From a virus: 30,874 nucleotides of DNA. The position numbers were made by a program, and so were the translations under genes. Location: positions 1-30,874 of the IMG/VR virus record IMGVR_UViG_3300043775_000475, one strand, 5' to 3'. The first letter of the stretch is position 1. Each line of letters opens with the position of its first letter. Below are positions 19,048 to 26,568 of this stretch, piece after piece. The notes under the pieces were generated by a model. That model ran no database searches and was not told where the DNA came from. It worked only from the letters and a program-made list of their open reading frames with translations.

Positions 19048-20634
19048 ATGGAACTGACAGACCTTCTCAACGAGAAGGAATGGCGTAAATGTAAAGGTGT
19101 AGAAGGTGCAACAACTGAAGAGTTGGTTGAAGCCTTCACTCATTTCTGTGCAAACCATTGGATGATTCGTCACCCTGAACGGGGTCGAATCAAGTTTGAG
19201 TTGCGTGAAGCCCAACAGAAAACTGTTGAAGTTTGGATTGACTCTCGTTACAGCATTGTGCTGAAGGCACGACAGATTGGGTTCTCTACTCTGGCTGCAG
19301 CCTTTACATTTTGGGAATCATTCTTTTGGCCCGACCGTTTTACAGTTATGCTTTCACGTACTGAACGTGAAGCATCAAAGTTGCTACAGAAGACTAAGTA
19401 TGGCTACAAGATGCTTCCTGCGTGGATGCGTGTGCGTGGACCAGATTTGCTTTCAGATAACCAGTTAAAGATGGTATTTGCTAATGACTCGGCAATTGAG
19501 TCTTTGCCATCTGGTAATGACCCTGCTCGTGGTGAATCCGTGTATCGGGTTATCATTGACGAAATGGCGTTCTTGCCCAACGCTGAAGAAGCGTGGGCAT
19601 CTATTGAACCTATTGCTGACGTTGGTGGTCGTGTTATCTGTTTGAGTACTGCTAACGGTGAGGGCAATATCTTTCACCAACTGTGGGTTGGTTCACAGAC
19701 TGGCACAAATAGGTTTACTGGTGTGTTCTTTCCTTGGTCTGCTGGAGACCGTGATGAAAACTGGTATGAGGCTAAGAAGCGTGACCTTCCTGATTGGCAG
19801 TTGGCTCAGGAGTATCCAGATAATCCGGATGAAGCGTTTATTCGTTCTGGTAGACCAGTATTCGATATTGAAGCGTTAAGAAATATTGAACCAATTGAAC
19901 CACATCGTGGTTATCTTAAAAATGAAATTGGTAAAAATCATTACACATTTATTGAAAATGGTGGTGAGTTTTCTATTTGGGAGTTTCCAGATAGTCAGGA
20001 GATATACGTAATTGGAGCAGACGTTGCTGAAGGTCTTGGACATGGTGACTTTAGTTCTGCACATATTATTTCAGCAAATACTGGATTACTGGTCGCACAA
20101 TGGCACGGTCATGTTGACCCAGATATTTTTGGCGAGCAAATACTTAGGGCTTTAGGTTATTACTACAACCATGCTCTGATTGGAGTTGAGTCCAATAACC
20201 ATGGTTTGACAACAATTAAGGGATTACAAAGGATTGGGTATAGGAATATTTACCGTCAAAGAAAAATGAATAGCAGAAATCCTCAGATAAGTGACACAAT
20301 GGGTTGGAGGACAACAGCAGTTTCAAAACCACTTGCTATTGACGAACTAAACGCCGCTGTGCGAGACGAATCCGTCCTCATCTACGATAAAAGCACTATT
20401 GCTGAATTACGCACTTTTGTGCGTGAGTCAAATGGAAAGATGCATGGTTCCCCTCACGACGACCGTGTTATGTCGTTAGCCATTGCCAACCAGATGCTCA
20501 AGTATGTCTGGCTTCCAGAATATAGGCATGACCCATCACCAATCAAAAATACGCTGGGATGGTGGGAAAAATTTATAATCAAGGAAAAAGAGCAAAAGAA
20601 AGCACCTATTGGTGCTTTTAACGTACGAAAGTAA
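19048..20634 (+). CDS. terL: terminase large subunit
   Basis: The DNA-packaging ATPase and nuclease. The 528-residue protein has Walker A-like K-A-R-Q-I-G-F-S-T (73-81), Walker B V-I-I-D-E (168-172, Glu172), and a coupling L-S-T-A-N-G motif around 199-204. The RNase H-like nuclease domain shows G-A-D-V-A-E-G-L-G-H-G-D (first Asp about 325), I-G-V-E-S-N-N-H-G, and H-D-D-R-V-M-S-L-A-I-A (Asp about 468). The N-terminus has the usual R-x-A-Q-Q ATP-adenine motif (E-A-Q-Q-K-T, 54-59). It packages DNA through the portal encoded downstream. Confidence 0.95.
   Translation: MELTDLLNEKEWRKCKGVEGATTEELVEAFTHFCANHWMIRHPERGRIKFELREAQQKTVEVWIDSRYSIVLKARQIGFSTLAAAFTFWESFFWPDRFTVMLSRTEREASKLLQKTKYGYKMLPAWMRVRGPDLLSDNQLKMVFANDSAIESLPSGNDPARGESVYRVIIDEMAFLPNAEEAWASIEPIADVGGRVICLSTANGEGNIFHQLWVGSQTGTNRFTGVFFPWSAGDRDENWYEAKKRDLPDWQLAQEYPDNPDEAFIRSGRPVFDIEALRNIEPIEPHRGYLKNEIGKNHYTFIENGGEFSIWEFPDSQEIYVIGADVAEGLGHGDFSSAHIISANTGLLVAQWHGHVDPDIFGEQILRALGYYYNHALIGVESNNHGLTTIKGLQRIGYRNIYRQRKMNSRNPQISDTMGWRTTAVSKPLAIDELNAAVRDESVLIYDKSTIAELRTFVRESNGKMHGSPHDDRVMSLAIANQMLKYVWLPEYRHDPSPIKNTLGWWEKFIIKEKEQKKAPIGAFNVRK
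20599..20618 (+). terminator. terminator-like hairpin in the terminase 3' end
   Basis: AAAGCACC-TATT-GGTGCTTT, perfect eight-base arms followed by one more T (four T in all). It looks like a weak intrinsic terminator and lies within the last codons of the large terminase, 13 bases before a GTAACGAA box. Confidence 0.5.
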
Positions 20635-20638
20635 CGAA
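20631..20638 (+). promoter_or_regulatory. GTAACGAA box at the terminase stop
   Basis: Overlaps the terminase stop codon and lies 22 bases before the ATG at 20653, followed after seven bases by TATAGTT. It comes right after a terminator-like hairpin. Confidence 0.6.
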
Positions 20639-20652
20639 CTAGGCGTATAGTT

Positions 20653-20880
20653 ATGAAAGAATTCCGCTGTTTAGAGTGTCTGACGACTTTTGTGGTAGAT
20701 GAACTACCACGTCGTGGTTCTGTTTGTTTCAAATGCCATATTAAGTCCATCAGACTTGGATTTACATATGGGCAAGAGGATTTCCATGGTCCGACCGTGA
20801 AGGAGCGTGCTGACGAGCAGGTTCGTGTAGCCAAGGAAGCAGGCATTAAAGCCGAACCAGTTGGGACTCGTTGGGTTTGA
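20653..20880 (+). CDS. zinc-ribbon protein
   Basis: A 75-residue protein with C-L-E-C (Cys6, Cys9) and C-F-K-C (Cys25, Cys28), a compact zinc ribbon at the N-terminus, then a basic helical tail. Such small zinc proteins are frequent between terminase and portal genes. Role unknown. It has no obvious Shine-Dalgarno; the sequence in front is the GTAACGAA/TATAG element. Confidence 0.65.
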   Translation: MKEFRCLECLTTFVVDELPRRGSVCFKCHIKSIRLGFTYGQEDFHGPTVKERADEQVRVAKEAGIKAEPVGTRWV

Positions 20881-20881
20881 T

Positions 20882-21082
20882 ATGGAATCTATTTGGGTTC
20901 CGCTTGCGGTCGCTGTTATTACAGGTCCGGTGGTGGTGGTACTACAGAAACTACGCAAAGAGAACACCGAGCAGCACGCTGAAGGAAGAATACTTCTGAG
21001 AACTATTGGCAACAAGGTTGACAAAATTGGTAGCAAATTAGACCATCACATTGGTTGGCATGAAGGACAAGAGGACAAATAA
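20882..21082 (+). CDS. single-pass membrane protein, second holin candidate
   Basis: A 66-residue protein with one membrane helix at the N-terminus (V-P-L-A-V-A-V-I-T-G-P-V-V-V-V-L, about 6-21) and a basic helical C-terminal half ending in H-H-I-G-W-H-E. It resembles short membrane proteins of unknown function in actinophages (DUF2746-like). It may help lysis with the protein at 18829 or have another membrane role. Start after the preceding stop by one base; TAATG overlap with the portal gene. Confidence 0.55.
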   Translation: MESIWVPLAVAVITGPVVVVLQKLRKENTEQHAEGRILLRTIGNKVDKIGSKLDHHIGWHEGQEDK

Positions 21083-22923
21083 TGGCAAGAATTTCCAACC
21101 GTGAAATAATTGGAAAGTATCGTTCAAAGATTGAACAGTCACGCCGTTGGAGGCGTGAAGAAAACTGCGATTATCTCTGGGAAAGAATGATTGACCTTTA
21201 CCGTGGCAAACATCTTAGAACTGCATCAGAGCAAGACCAGTTGTTGGTAAACATTGCTTTTGCAACAATTAACGTAATTTCACCTAGCGTTTCTGTTAAC
21301 CATCCAAAGATTACCGTTAATGCAAGAGCATACGAAGATGCTGATAAAGCAGTTGTAACTGAAGCGATTGTTAACTACTGGTGGAAACACTACGAATGTC
21401 AAAAAGAGTTTCGCCGTGCTGTAAAAGATATGCTTGTTGTAGGTCATGGTTGGTTAAAGACGGGTTATCGCTTTGTTGAAAAAGACAAAGAAGGTTTTGA
21501 TTCGACAGATGAACTTGCATCATTGACACCAGAGTCAATGAGTGAATCAGAATTGATTATTACTGAAGACAGACCGTTTGTTGAGCGTGTTTCAATGTTT
21601 GATGTGTTTGTTGACCCAGACGGAACAAACATGTCTGACATTAAATGGATTGCACAGCGTATTCGTCGTCCACTTAAAGAGGTTAAAAAAGATAAGCGTT
21701 ATGACTCAAAGGCTCGCCAAGAAGCACAGCCTTCTCACTATTCAAAGTGGAGTATTGATGAACGTGCGCCAAGAAGGTCTGAAGACCCAGAAGATGCATA
21801 TGTTGAGATTTGGGAGTTTTACGACCTAGACCGTCAAACAATGTCAATTTTCTGTGATGGTGGAGACAGATTCTTGGTAAACCCATCAGAAATTCCATTC
21901 GCTTTCGGCCATCCATTCGTAATGCTTCGCAATTACGAAATACCAGAATACTTCTACCCAATGGGTGAACTTGAAGCAATTGAACCATTGCAAATGGAGT
22001 TGAATGAAACTCGCACACAAATGATGAATCATCGCAAGCGATTCTCACGTAAGTGGCTGTATAAAGAATCAGCATTTGACCAAGAAGGTCGTTCTGCTCT
22101 TGAATCAGACGAAGATAACGTAATGGTTCCAGTTGTATCGGAAGAACCATTGGGCAACGTAATTACACCAATGCCTGCAGTTATTAGTCCGCCTGAGTTT
22201 TACAACCAATCAACGCTTATCTCGTCAGATATTGACCGTGTATCTGGAGTTTCAGAATACATGCGTGGAGCATTGCCGGAAATTCGTCGTACAGCAACAG
22301 AAGCAGCAATCGCACAAGATGCTGCAAATGCTCGTGCATCTGACAAATTGGCAATTATTGAGCGTTGTATTGCTGATTGTGCTAGACGACTTGTAATGAT
22401 GGCACAGCAGTACATGGAAGGCGAACAGGTAATTCGCATCGTTGGCAATGAAACCAAGCCTGCTTGGTTGAAGTTTGACAAAGACTATGTAAAGGGTGAG
22501 TTTGACTTTGATGTTGAGGGTGGTTCAACAGCCCCAACCAATGAGTCATTCCGTCGTCAGATGGCTTTGCAGGTGGTTGATGCAATGGCACCATTTGTTG
22601 GTGCTGGAATTATTGACATGCCAAAACTTGCCAACTATGTACTCCAGTACGGATTTGGAATCAAGAACTCGGCGTCTTTCGTAGTTCAGGCAAGTATGCC
22701 AGCACAGCCAGTAACCCCACAGGGATTGCCTCAAATGGCACCGGGTGGAATGCCACCAATGGGTATGACTCCAGATTCTGGTATGCCACCAGAAATGACT
22801 CAAGGTTTAGAGGAAATGCCACCAACGGGTGGAATGCCAATGCCAAGCGGAATACCGCCAGAAATCCTCTCACAACTTTTGGCTAGTGGTGCGCCACTTC
22901 CAAATACCCAACTACCTATGTAG
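21082..22923 (+). CDS. portal protein
   Basis: A 613-residue portal, the dodecameric ring through which DNA enters and leaves the capsid. It has the usual features: an N-terminal E-Q-S-R-R-W-R region, a clip/stem part in the middle (F-Y-P-M-G-E-L-E-A-I-E-P-L-Q, then R-T-Q-M-M-N-H-R-K-R), and a helical wing. The last 75 residues are low-complexity and rich in Met, Pro and Gly, a tail often seen on podovirus portals. It sits between terminase and scaffold as expected. The identity rests on context and overall pattern rather than a single motif. Confidence 0.85.
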   Translation: MARISNREIIGKYRSKIEQSRRWRREENCDYLWERMIDLYRGKHLRTASEQDQLLVNIAFATINVISPSVSVNHPKITVNARAYEDADKAVVTEAIVNYWWKHYECQKEFRRAVKDMLVVGHGWLKTGYRFVEKDKEGFDSTDELASLTPESMSESELIITEDRPFVERVSMFDVFVDPDGTNMSDIKWIAQRIRRPLKEVKKDKRYDSKARQEAQPSHYSKWSIDERAPRRSEDPEDAYVEIWEFYDLDRQTMSIFCDGGDRFLVNPSEIPFAFGHPFVMLRNYEIPEYFYPMGELEAIEPLQMELNETRTQMMNHRKRFSRKWLYKESAFDQEGRSALESDEDNVMVPVVSEEPLGNVITPMPAVISPPEFYNQSTLISSDIDRVSGVSEYMRGALPEIRRTATEAAIAQDAANARASDKLAIIERCIADCARRLVMMAQQYMEGEQVIRIVGNETKPAWLKFDKDYVKGEFDFDVEGGSTAPTNESFRRQMALQVVDAMAPFVGAGIIDMPKLANYVLQYGFGIKNSASFVVQASMPAQPVTPQGLPQMAPGGMPPMGMTPDSGMPPEMTQGLEEMPPTGGMPMPSGIPPEILSQLLASGAPLPNTQLPM

Positions 22924-22925
22924 TT
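22910..22925 (+). repeat. hairpin at the portal stop
   Basis: AACTAC-CTAT-GTAGTT, six-base perfect arms overlapping the portal stop codon, two bases before the GTAACGAA box at 22928. Confidence 0.5.
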
Positions 22926-22927
22926 AT

Positions 22928-22935
22928 GTAACGAA
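22928..22935 (+). promoter_or_regulatory. GTAACGAA box before the scaffold gene
   Basis: Rightward copy followed after six bases by TATCAAT. Unlike the others it is 46 bases from the start codon, and the scaffold gene has its own strong GGAGG. Confidence 0.55.
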
Positions 22936-22973
22936 AAACCCTATCAATAGAGCAACCCATGGAGGACTCTTAA

Positions 22974-23759
22974 ATGAGCGAAATAAATAGCAATGAAATC
23001 TTTGACGAAGTGACCCCAGAGGATTTGGGACAATCACAGGAAGTCTCTGATGTAGTTGATGCCCTTACAGATGAGCAAATTGATTTGCTTCCAGTTGATG
23101 ATTTTGGTGACAAATATGTTTCCGTAACCATTGGTGGAGAGGAAGTCAAGGTACCTCTGAAAGAGGCTCTCTCTGGATACCAGCGTCAAGCGGATTACAC
23201 CCGTAAGACTCAGGAACTTAGTGAGCAAAGGAAGCAAGTCCAGTTTGGTGCCGCTTTGCAAGAAGCCTTGCAAAACGACCCAAGTGGAACTTTGAGCCTA
23301 CTAGCACAACATTACGGAGTTAATCAGACACCTTCTGAAGAAGAAGACCTGTGGCAAGACCCCGTTGAAAAGCAGTACAGGCAACTTGAACAACGCATTC
23401 AGGCTTTTGAACAACAAAAAGCAATGGATGAATTGGACAAGACGGTTCAAAGACTTCAAGCACGATACGGCTCTGACTTTGATACCAATGAAGTTGTGTC
23501 CAAGGCGTTAGCCATTGGTTCATCTGATTTGGAGGCTGTCTATAAGCAAATTGCGTTTGACAAGGTTTATGAGGATGCGAAAGCAATTCGTCAAGTTCGT
23601 GAAAAACAGGCGAATGAAAAAGTCCAAACCACACAAGCCAAGCGTCAAGCGTCTGTTGTTTCAAACAGCGTATCAAGTGCCAGCGCAAACGTATCAGCAA
23701 AACCAATCACATCATTGCGAGACGCTTTTGAAGCCGCCAAACGGCAACTAAGCGTTTAG
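22974..23759 (+). CDS. capsid scaffold protein
   Basis: A 261-residue acidic protein, low in aromatic residues and largely helical or coiled, with an N-terminal acidic region, a helical centre (Q-R-Q-A-D-Y-T-R-K-T-Q-E-L-S-E-Q-R, then E-K-Q-Y-R-Q-L-E-Q-R-I) and a Ser/Ala-rich basic C-terminus that would bind coat protein. Its position between portal and coat is classical for an internal scaffold. GGAGG sits eight bases before the ATG. Confidence 0.82.
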   Translation: MSEINSNEIFDEVTPEDLGQSQEVSDVVDALTDEQIDLLPVDDFGDKYVSVTIGGEEVKVPLKEALSGYQRQADYTRKTQELSEQRKQVQFGAALQEALQNDPSGTLSLLAQHYGVNQTPSEEEDLWQDPVEKQYRQLEQRIQAFEQQKAMDELDKTVQRLQARYGSDFDTNEVVSKALAIGSSDLEAVYKQIAFDKVYEDAKAIRQVREKQANEKVQTTQAKRQASVVSNSVSSASANVSAKPITSLRDAFEAAKRQLSV

Positions 23760-23783
23760 CGTTCTATTTAAGGAGAAATCAAA

Positions 23784-24728
23784 ATGCCAGCAGCAAACAG
23801 CAACTTTGACCAGTTGCTCTCAACCACCCTTGCGAACTACCGTTCGCAACTAACCGACAACGTGTTCACAGCACGTCCTTTGACCTACAAGTTGATGGAC
23901 AACGGTCGCATTCGCATGCTTAACGGCGGTACGAAGATTGTTGAACCACTCATCTACGGCAAGAACTCAACTGTGGCTTCATACAGCGGATACGATTCGC
24001 TGTCCTTGGCACCACAGGAAGGCATCTCGGCTGCAGAGTACGAATGGAAGCAGTACGCTGCATCCATCGCAATCAGCGGTATTGAAGAAGCCAAGAACAA
24101 CGGTGAACAAGAAATCATCAACTTGCTCGAAGCCAAGATTATGCAGGCTGAAGAGTCAATGCGTGAATCGTTCAACCAGATGTTTTTCGCTGACGGTTCA
24201 GGCAACAGCGGAAAAGACTGGAACGGCCTTGGAAACTTGGTTGAGTCTGGCAACAACGTTGGTGGAATCAACTCAGCAACCGCAGGCAACGAGTTCTGGC
24301 GTTCGTATGAGGACAACACCGCAGGTGCTTTGACCCTCGCACAAATGGCAACTGCCTACAACACGGTTTCGGTTGGTAATGACCACCCAGACACCTTGTT
24401 GACAACTCAGACCTTGTTTGAGAAGTACGAAGCATTGTTGCAACCACAGTTGCGTTACACCGACACCAAGACTGCAGATGCTGGATTCCAGAACCTGTTG
24501 TTCAAGGCTGCTCCTGTAATGTACGACGTGCATTGCACCAACGGCGTGTTCTACTTCCTCAACACGAAGTACCTCACCCTCGTAGGTCACAGCAACAAGT
24601 GGTTCGCTCAGACGGACTTCATCAAGCCAGAAGACACCGATGCTCGCTATGCGCTCATCATGTGCTACGGCAACTTGACCTGTCGCAACCGTGCGAAGCA
24701 GGGCAAACTCACGGCAAAGACCGCCTAA
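23784..24728 (+). CDS. major capsid protein
   Basis: A 314-residue coat protein that builds the capsid shell. It shows the pattern of HK97-fold coat proteins of podoviruses: N-terminal helices, an E-loop-like segment (Y-S-G-Y-D-S-L-S-L-A-P-Q, about 67-79), a spine helix (N-L-L-E-A-K-I-M-Q-A-E-E-S-M-R-E) and a C-terminal P/A domain. AAGGAG in front. Codon use differs from neighbours: in two-fold boxes (Asn, Asp, Tyr, Phe) it prefers C endings, a sign of selection for high expression. Confidence 0.85.
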   Translation: MPAANSNFDQLLSTTLANYRSQLTDNVFTARPLTYKLMDNGRIRMLNGGTKIVEPLIYGKNSTVASYSGYDSLSLAPQEGISAAEYEWKQYAASIAISGIEEAKNNGEQEIINLLEAKIMQAEESMRESFNQMFFADGSGNSGKDWNGLGNLVESGNNVGGINSATAGNEFWRSYEDNTAGALTLAQMATAYNTVSVGNDHPDTLLTTQTLFEKYEALLQPQLRYTDTKTADAGFQNLLFKAAPVMYDVHCTNGVFYFLNTKYLTLVGHSNKWFAQTDFIKPEDTDARYALIMCYGNLTCRNRAKQGKLTAKTA

Positions 24729-24756
24729 GACCACTAACTAACAAGGAGAAAATGAA

Positions 24757-25170
24757 ATGCCACTATTAGCAAATGACACAGATGGTGCTCTTACCCGTAA
24801 GCGCATCGAAGCATGGGCAGCAAAAGAAGAGCGAGTAACTGTAGTTGCAGCAACTGATGCTGCAACAACACAGTCAGCAGCAACTCTTGCTGGTGCCGGT
24901 GAAGTTGTTTACACCATGACCCCAACAGCGGGTCGTGCGTTGACAACTCCAACTGGTGCAGAGTTGGGTGCAGCGTTCACGGATGAGGGTGTCGGTACAA
25001 GTTTCCGATTCTCAGTTGTGAACCTTGCTGGCGCAACCCATGCAATCACGTTGACTGCAGGTGCTTCGGGAGTGACCCTTGTGGGTTCAGCAACCGTTGC
25101 AGCAGCATCGTCAGCGTCGTTCGTTGCAGTATTTACTGCAGCAAACGCAGTAAGCATCTACCGCAAGTAA
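24757..25170 (+). CDS. capsid decoration-like protein
   Basis: A 137-residue Ala/Thr/Gly-rich all-beta protein directly downstream of the coat gene, with AAGGAG upstream of its ATG. The strands and small residues (A-G-E-V-V-Y-T-M, then A-I-T-L-T-A-G-A-S-G-V-T-L) fit a capsid surface decoration or cement protein. Position-based assignment. Confidence 0.6.
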   Translation: MPLLANDTDGALTRKRIEAWAAKEERVTVVAATDAATTQSAATLAGAGEVVYTMTPTAGRALTTPTGAELGAAFTDEGVGTSFRFSVVNLAGATHAITLTAGASGVTLVGSATVAAASSASFVAVFTAANAVSIYRK

Positions 25171-25181
25171 GCAATTGAATT

Positions 25182-25207
25182 GGGGGGTGGGCAGAAACCC
25201 ACTCCCC
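25182..25207 (+). repeat. GC-rich hairpin after the decoration gene
   Basis: GGGGGGTGGG-CAGAAA-CCCACTCCCC: ten pairs including one G-U that works only in the plus-strand RNA. No U-run follows. It may set an mRNA end or attenuate expression between the abundant coat products and the genes downstream. Confidence 0.6.
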
Positions 25208-25225
25208 TATTTCAAAGGAGCAATA

Positions 25226-25366
25226 ATGCCAGTTAAATATTCAATTCTTTCTAGCCATGCGGATGCAACTCCTAAGGCTGGCACAAAGACTTCTAACTAC
25301 CCGCCAACTAAGGGTGGCAAGAAGAGTAGCAAATCAAAGTCATCTAAGAAAAAAGGAATGTACTAA
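25226..25366 (+). CDS. small basic protein
   Basis: A 46-residue protein with a Lys/Ser-rich C-terminal half (S-S-K-S-K-S-S-K-K-K). AAAGGAG lies six bases before the ATG. TAATG overlaps the next, also very basic, gene. Probably a DNA-associated or capsid-interior peptide; function unknown. Confidence 0.6.
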   Translation: MPVKYSILSSHADATPKAGTKTSNYPPTKGGKKSSKSKSSKKKGMY

Positions 25367-25608
25367 TGGCAATGAAGAAAGAAGCACCAAAGAAGAAGAA
25401 GAGCGAGTACGGCTCATACGGAACAAATGATGTTTCCGGTATGGGTGTTGCTGGTCGTGGCACTAAGGCTGGCGAAGCACCATACACAAGTTATGGTCGC
25501 AGCACAAAGCGTGGTATGGACCAAGCAAAACGAAAAGCAGCAAAACCTATTAAGGCGCAGTCAGCACGTATGACTGCACTTGCAAAGGCTTCCAAGAAAA
25601 AGAAGTAG
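25366..25608 (+). CDS. small basic protein
   Basis: An 80-residue, strongly basic protein (K-K-E-A-P-K-K-K-K at the start, K-K-K-K at the end) with a Gly/Ser/Tyr middle. It may be a DNA-packaging or internal-head peptide. Pairs with the similar gene just upstream. Confidence 0.6.
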   Translation: MAMKKEAPKKKKSEYGSYGTNDVSGMGVAGRGTKAGEAPYTSYGRSTKRGMDQAKRKAAKPIKAQSARMTALAKASKKKK

Positions 25609-25617
25609 TCCACATTG

Positions 25618-25637
25618 TCCCCACCGAAAGGTGGGGA
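25618..25637 (+). terminator. stable hairpin with GAAA loop
   Basis: TCCCCACC-GAAA-GGTGGGGA, perfect eight-base arms. It follows the small basic gene and precedes GTAACAAA by three bases. No T-run, so factor-dependent termination, RNA processing or stabilisation are equally possible. Confidence 0.55.
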
Positions 25638-25640
25638 TAT

Positions 25641-25648
25641 GTAACAAA
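25641..25648 (+). promoter_or_regulatory. GTAACAAA box
   Basis: Divergent copy (A for G at position 6) lying 23 bases before the ATG at 25664. It follows the hairpin at 25618 by three bases. The downstream gene lacks a well-placed Shine-Dalgarno. Confidence 0.45.
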
Positions 25649-25663
25649 TTGGGGTAGTTGTAT

Positions 25664-25876
25664 ATGAAAAACGCCGTACCTGCCCAATCCTATTACGGAA
25701 CACCAGTATCTGGTATCCGCCTAGCCCCGACAGCGGGAGCAAAGATTGCTGCTCCATCTGCGCCATATGTTGGGCGCAACCGTTGTATAGCCAATGAAGA
25801 TACCTGTGAGGGTCCAAAGGCTAGGGGTACGGACTATTGCATCGGTCATCTGAGGTCACAAGGGCAGGCTAAATGA
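25664..25876 (+). CDS. small zinc-binding-like protein
   Basis: A 70-residue protein with C-I-A-N-E-D-T-C and later Y-C-I-G-H, a C-x5-C-x10-C-x2-H arrangement that could bind zinc. ATGA overlaps the connector gene. The family is a common small companion of phage connector genes, function unknown. Confidence 0.65.
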   Translation: MKNAVPAQSYYGTPVSGIRLAPTAGAKIAAPSAPYVGRNRCIANEDTCEGPKARGTDYCIGHLRSQGQAK

Positions 25877-26568
25877 GCATTACACTCACAACCCTGCGAG
25901 CACAGGTACGCAACATGGCTGACCTTGACGAAGTTGATTTGCCCAATGATGTAATTGACCAATTTGCTCGTGAGGGATTCCAAAGGATTTACTCGCTTGA
26001 GCGCAGGTGGCCGTGGTTGCAAAGCAGTTACACATTTAATACCGCTGTAAATAAGCGTGAATACGAAATATCTTCAATTGGTGATATTCGTGAAATCATT
26101 TCTGTTGTTGATTCGAGCACATCTGGTAATCGTCTAACCCTTATTGATTACAATCAAGCAGAAGATATTTGGCTCGGTAATACCGATGTGCCTTCACGAC
26201 CATATTTTTATTCTTTCTGGAATAAGAAGATTCAGTTGTGGGCTAAGCCAGATGCCGTTTATCCAATAACAATTCGTGCTTACAGAAATCCAGTTTACAC
26301 ATGGCTTGATGATGTATCTGAAGAGATTGACCTTGATGAATGGTTTCATGCGCTGTTGCCATATTTTGTGCTAGCCCGTGTGTACCAACGTCAGGAAGAT
26401 GCACAGTTGTCTCAGATGTATTTGAATTCATTTGAAGAAGGCGTAGCCTTTGCTCGCCGTGACTTGATGAAGGCATCAAGTGCACAGCCTGTAATCATGT
26501 CTGCTGGTCGTCAGTATCCAACTATGCGTCGCTGGTTGCAGACGCTTGGGGCGACACTTGGACAATGA
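25873..26568 (+). CDS. head-tail connector/adaptor protein
   Basis: A 231-residue helical protein placed between capsid and nozzle genes. N-terminal T-L-R-A-Q-V-R-N-M-A-D and a long helical region with aromatic blocks (W-P-W-L-Q-S-S, Y-F-Y-S-F-W-N-K) fit P22 gp4-like or T7 gp11-like adaptors that extend the portal. ATGA overlap with both neighbours. The assignment rests on position and pattern. Confidence 0.72.
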   Translation: MSITLTTLRAQVRNMADLDEVDLPNDVIDQFAREGFQRIYSLERRWPWLQSSYTFNTAVNKREYEISSIGDIREIISVVDSSTSGNRLTLIDYNQAEDIWLGNTDVPSRPYFYSFWNKKIQLWAKPDAVYPITIRAYRNPVYTWLDDVSEEIDLDEWFHALLPYFVLARVYQRQEDAQLSQMYLNSFEEGVAFARRDLMKASSAQPVIMSAGRQYPTMRRWLQTLGATLGQ

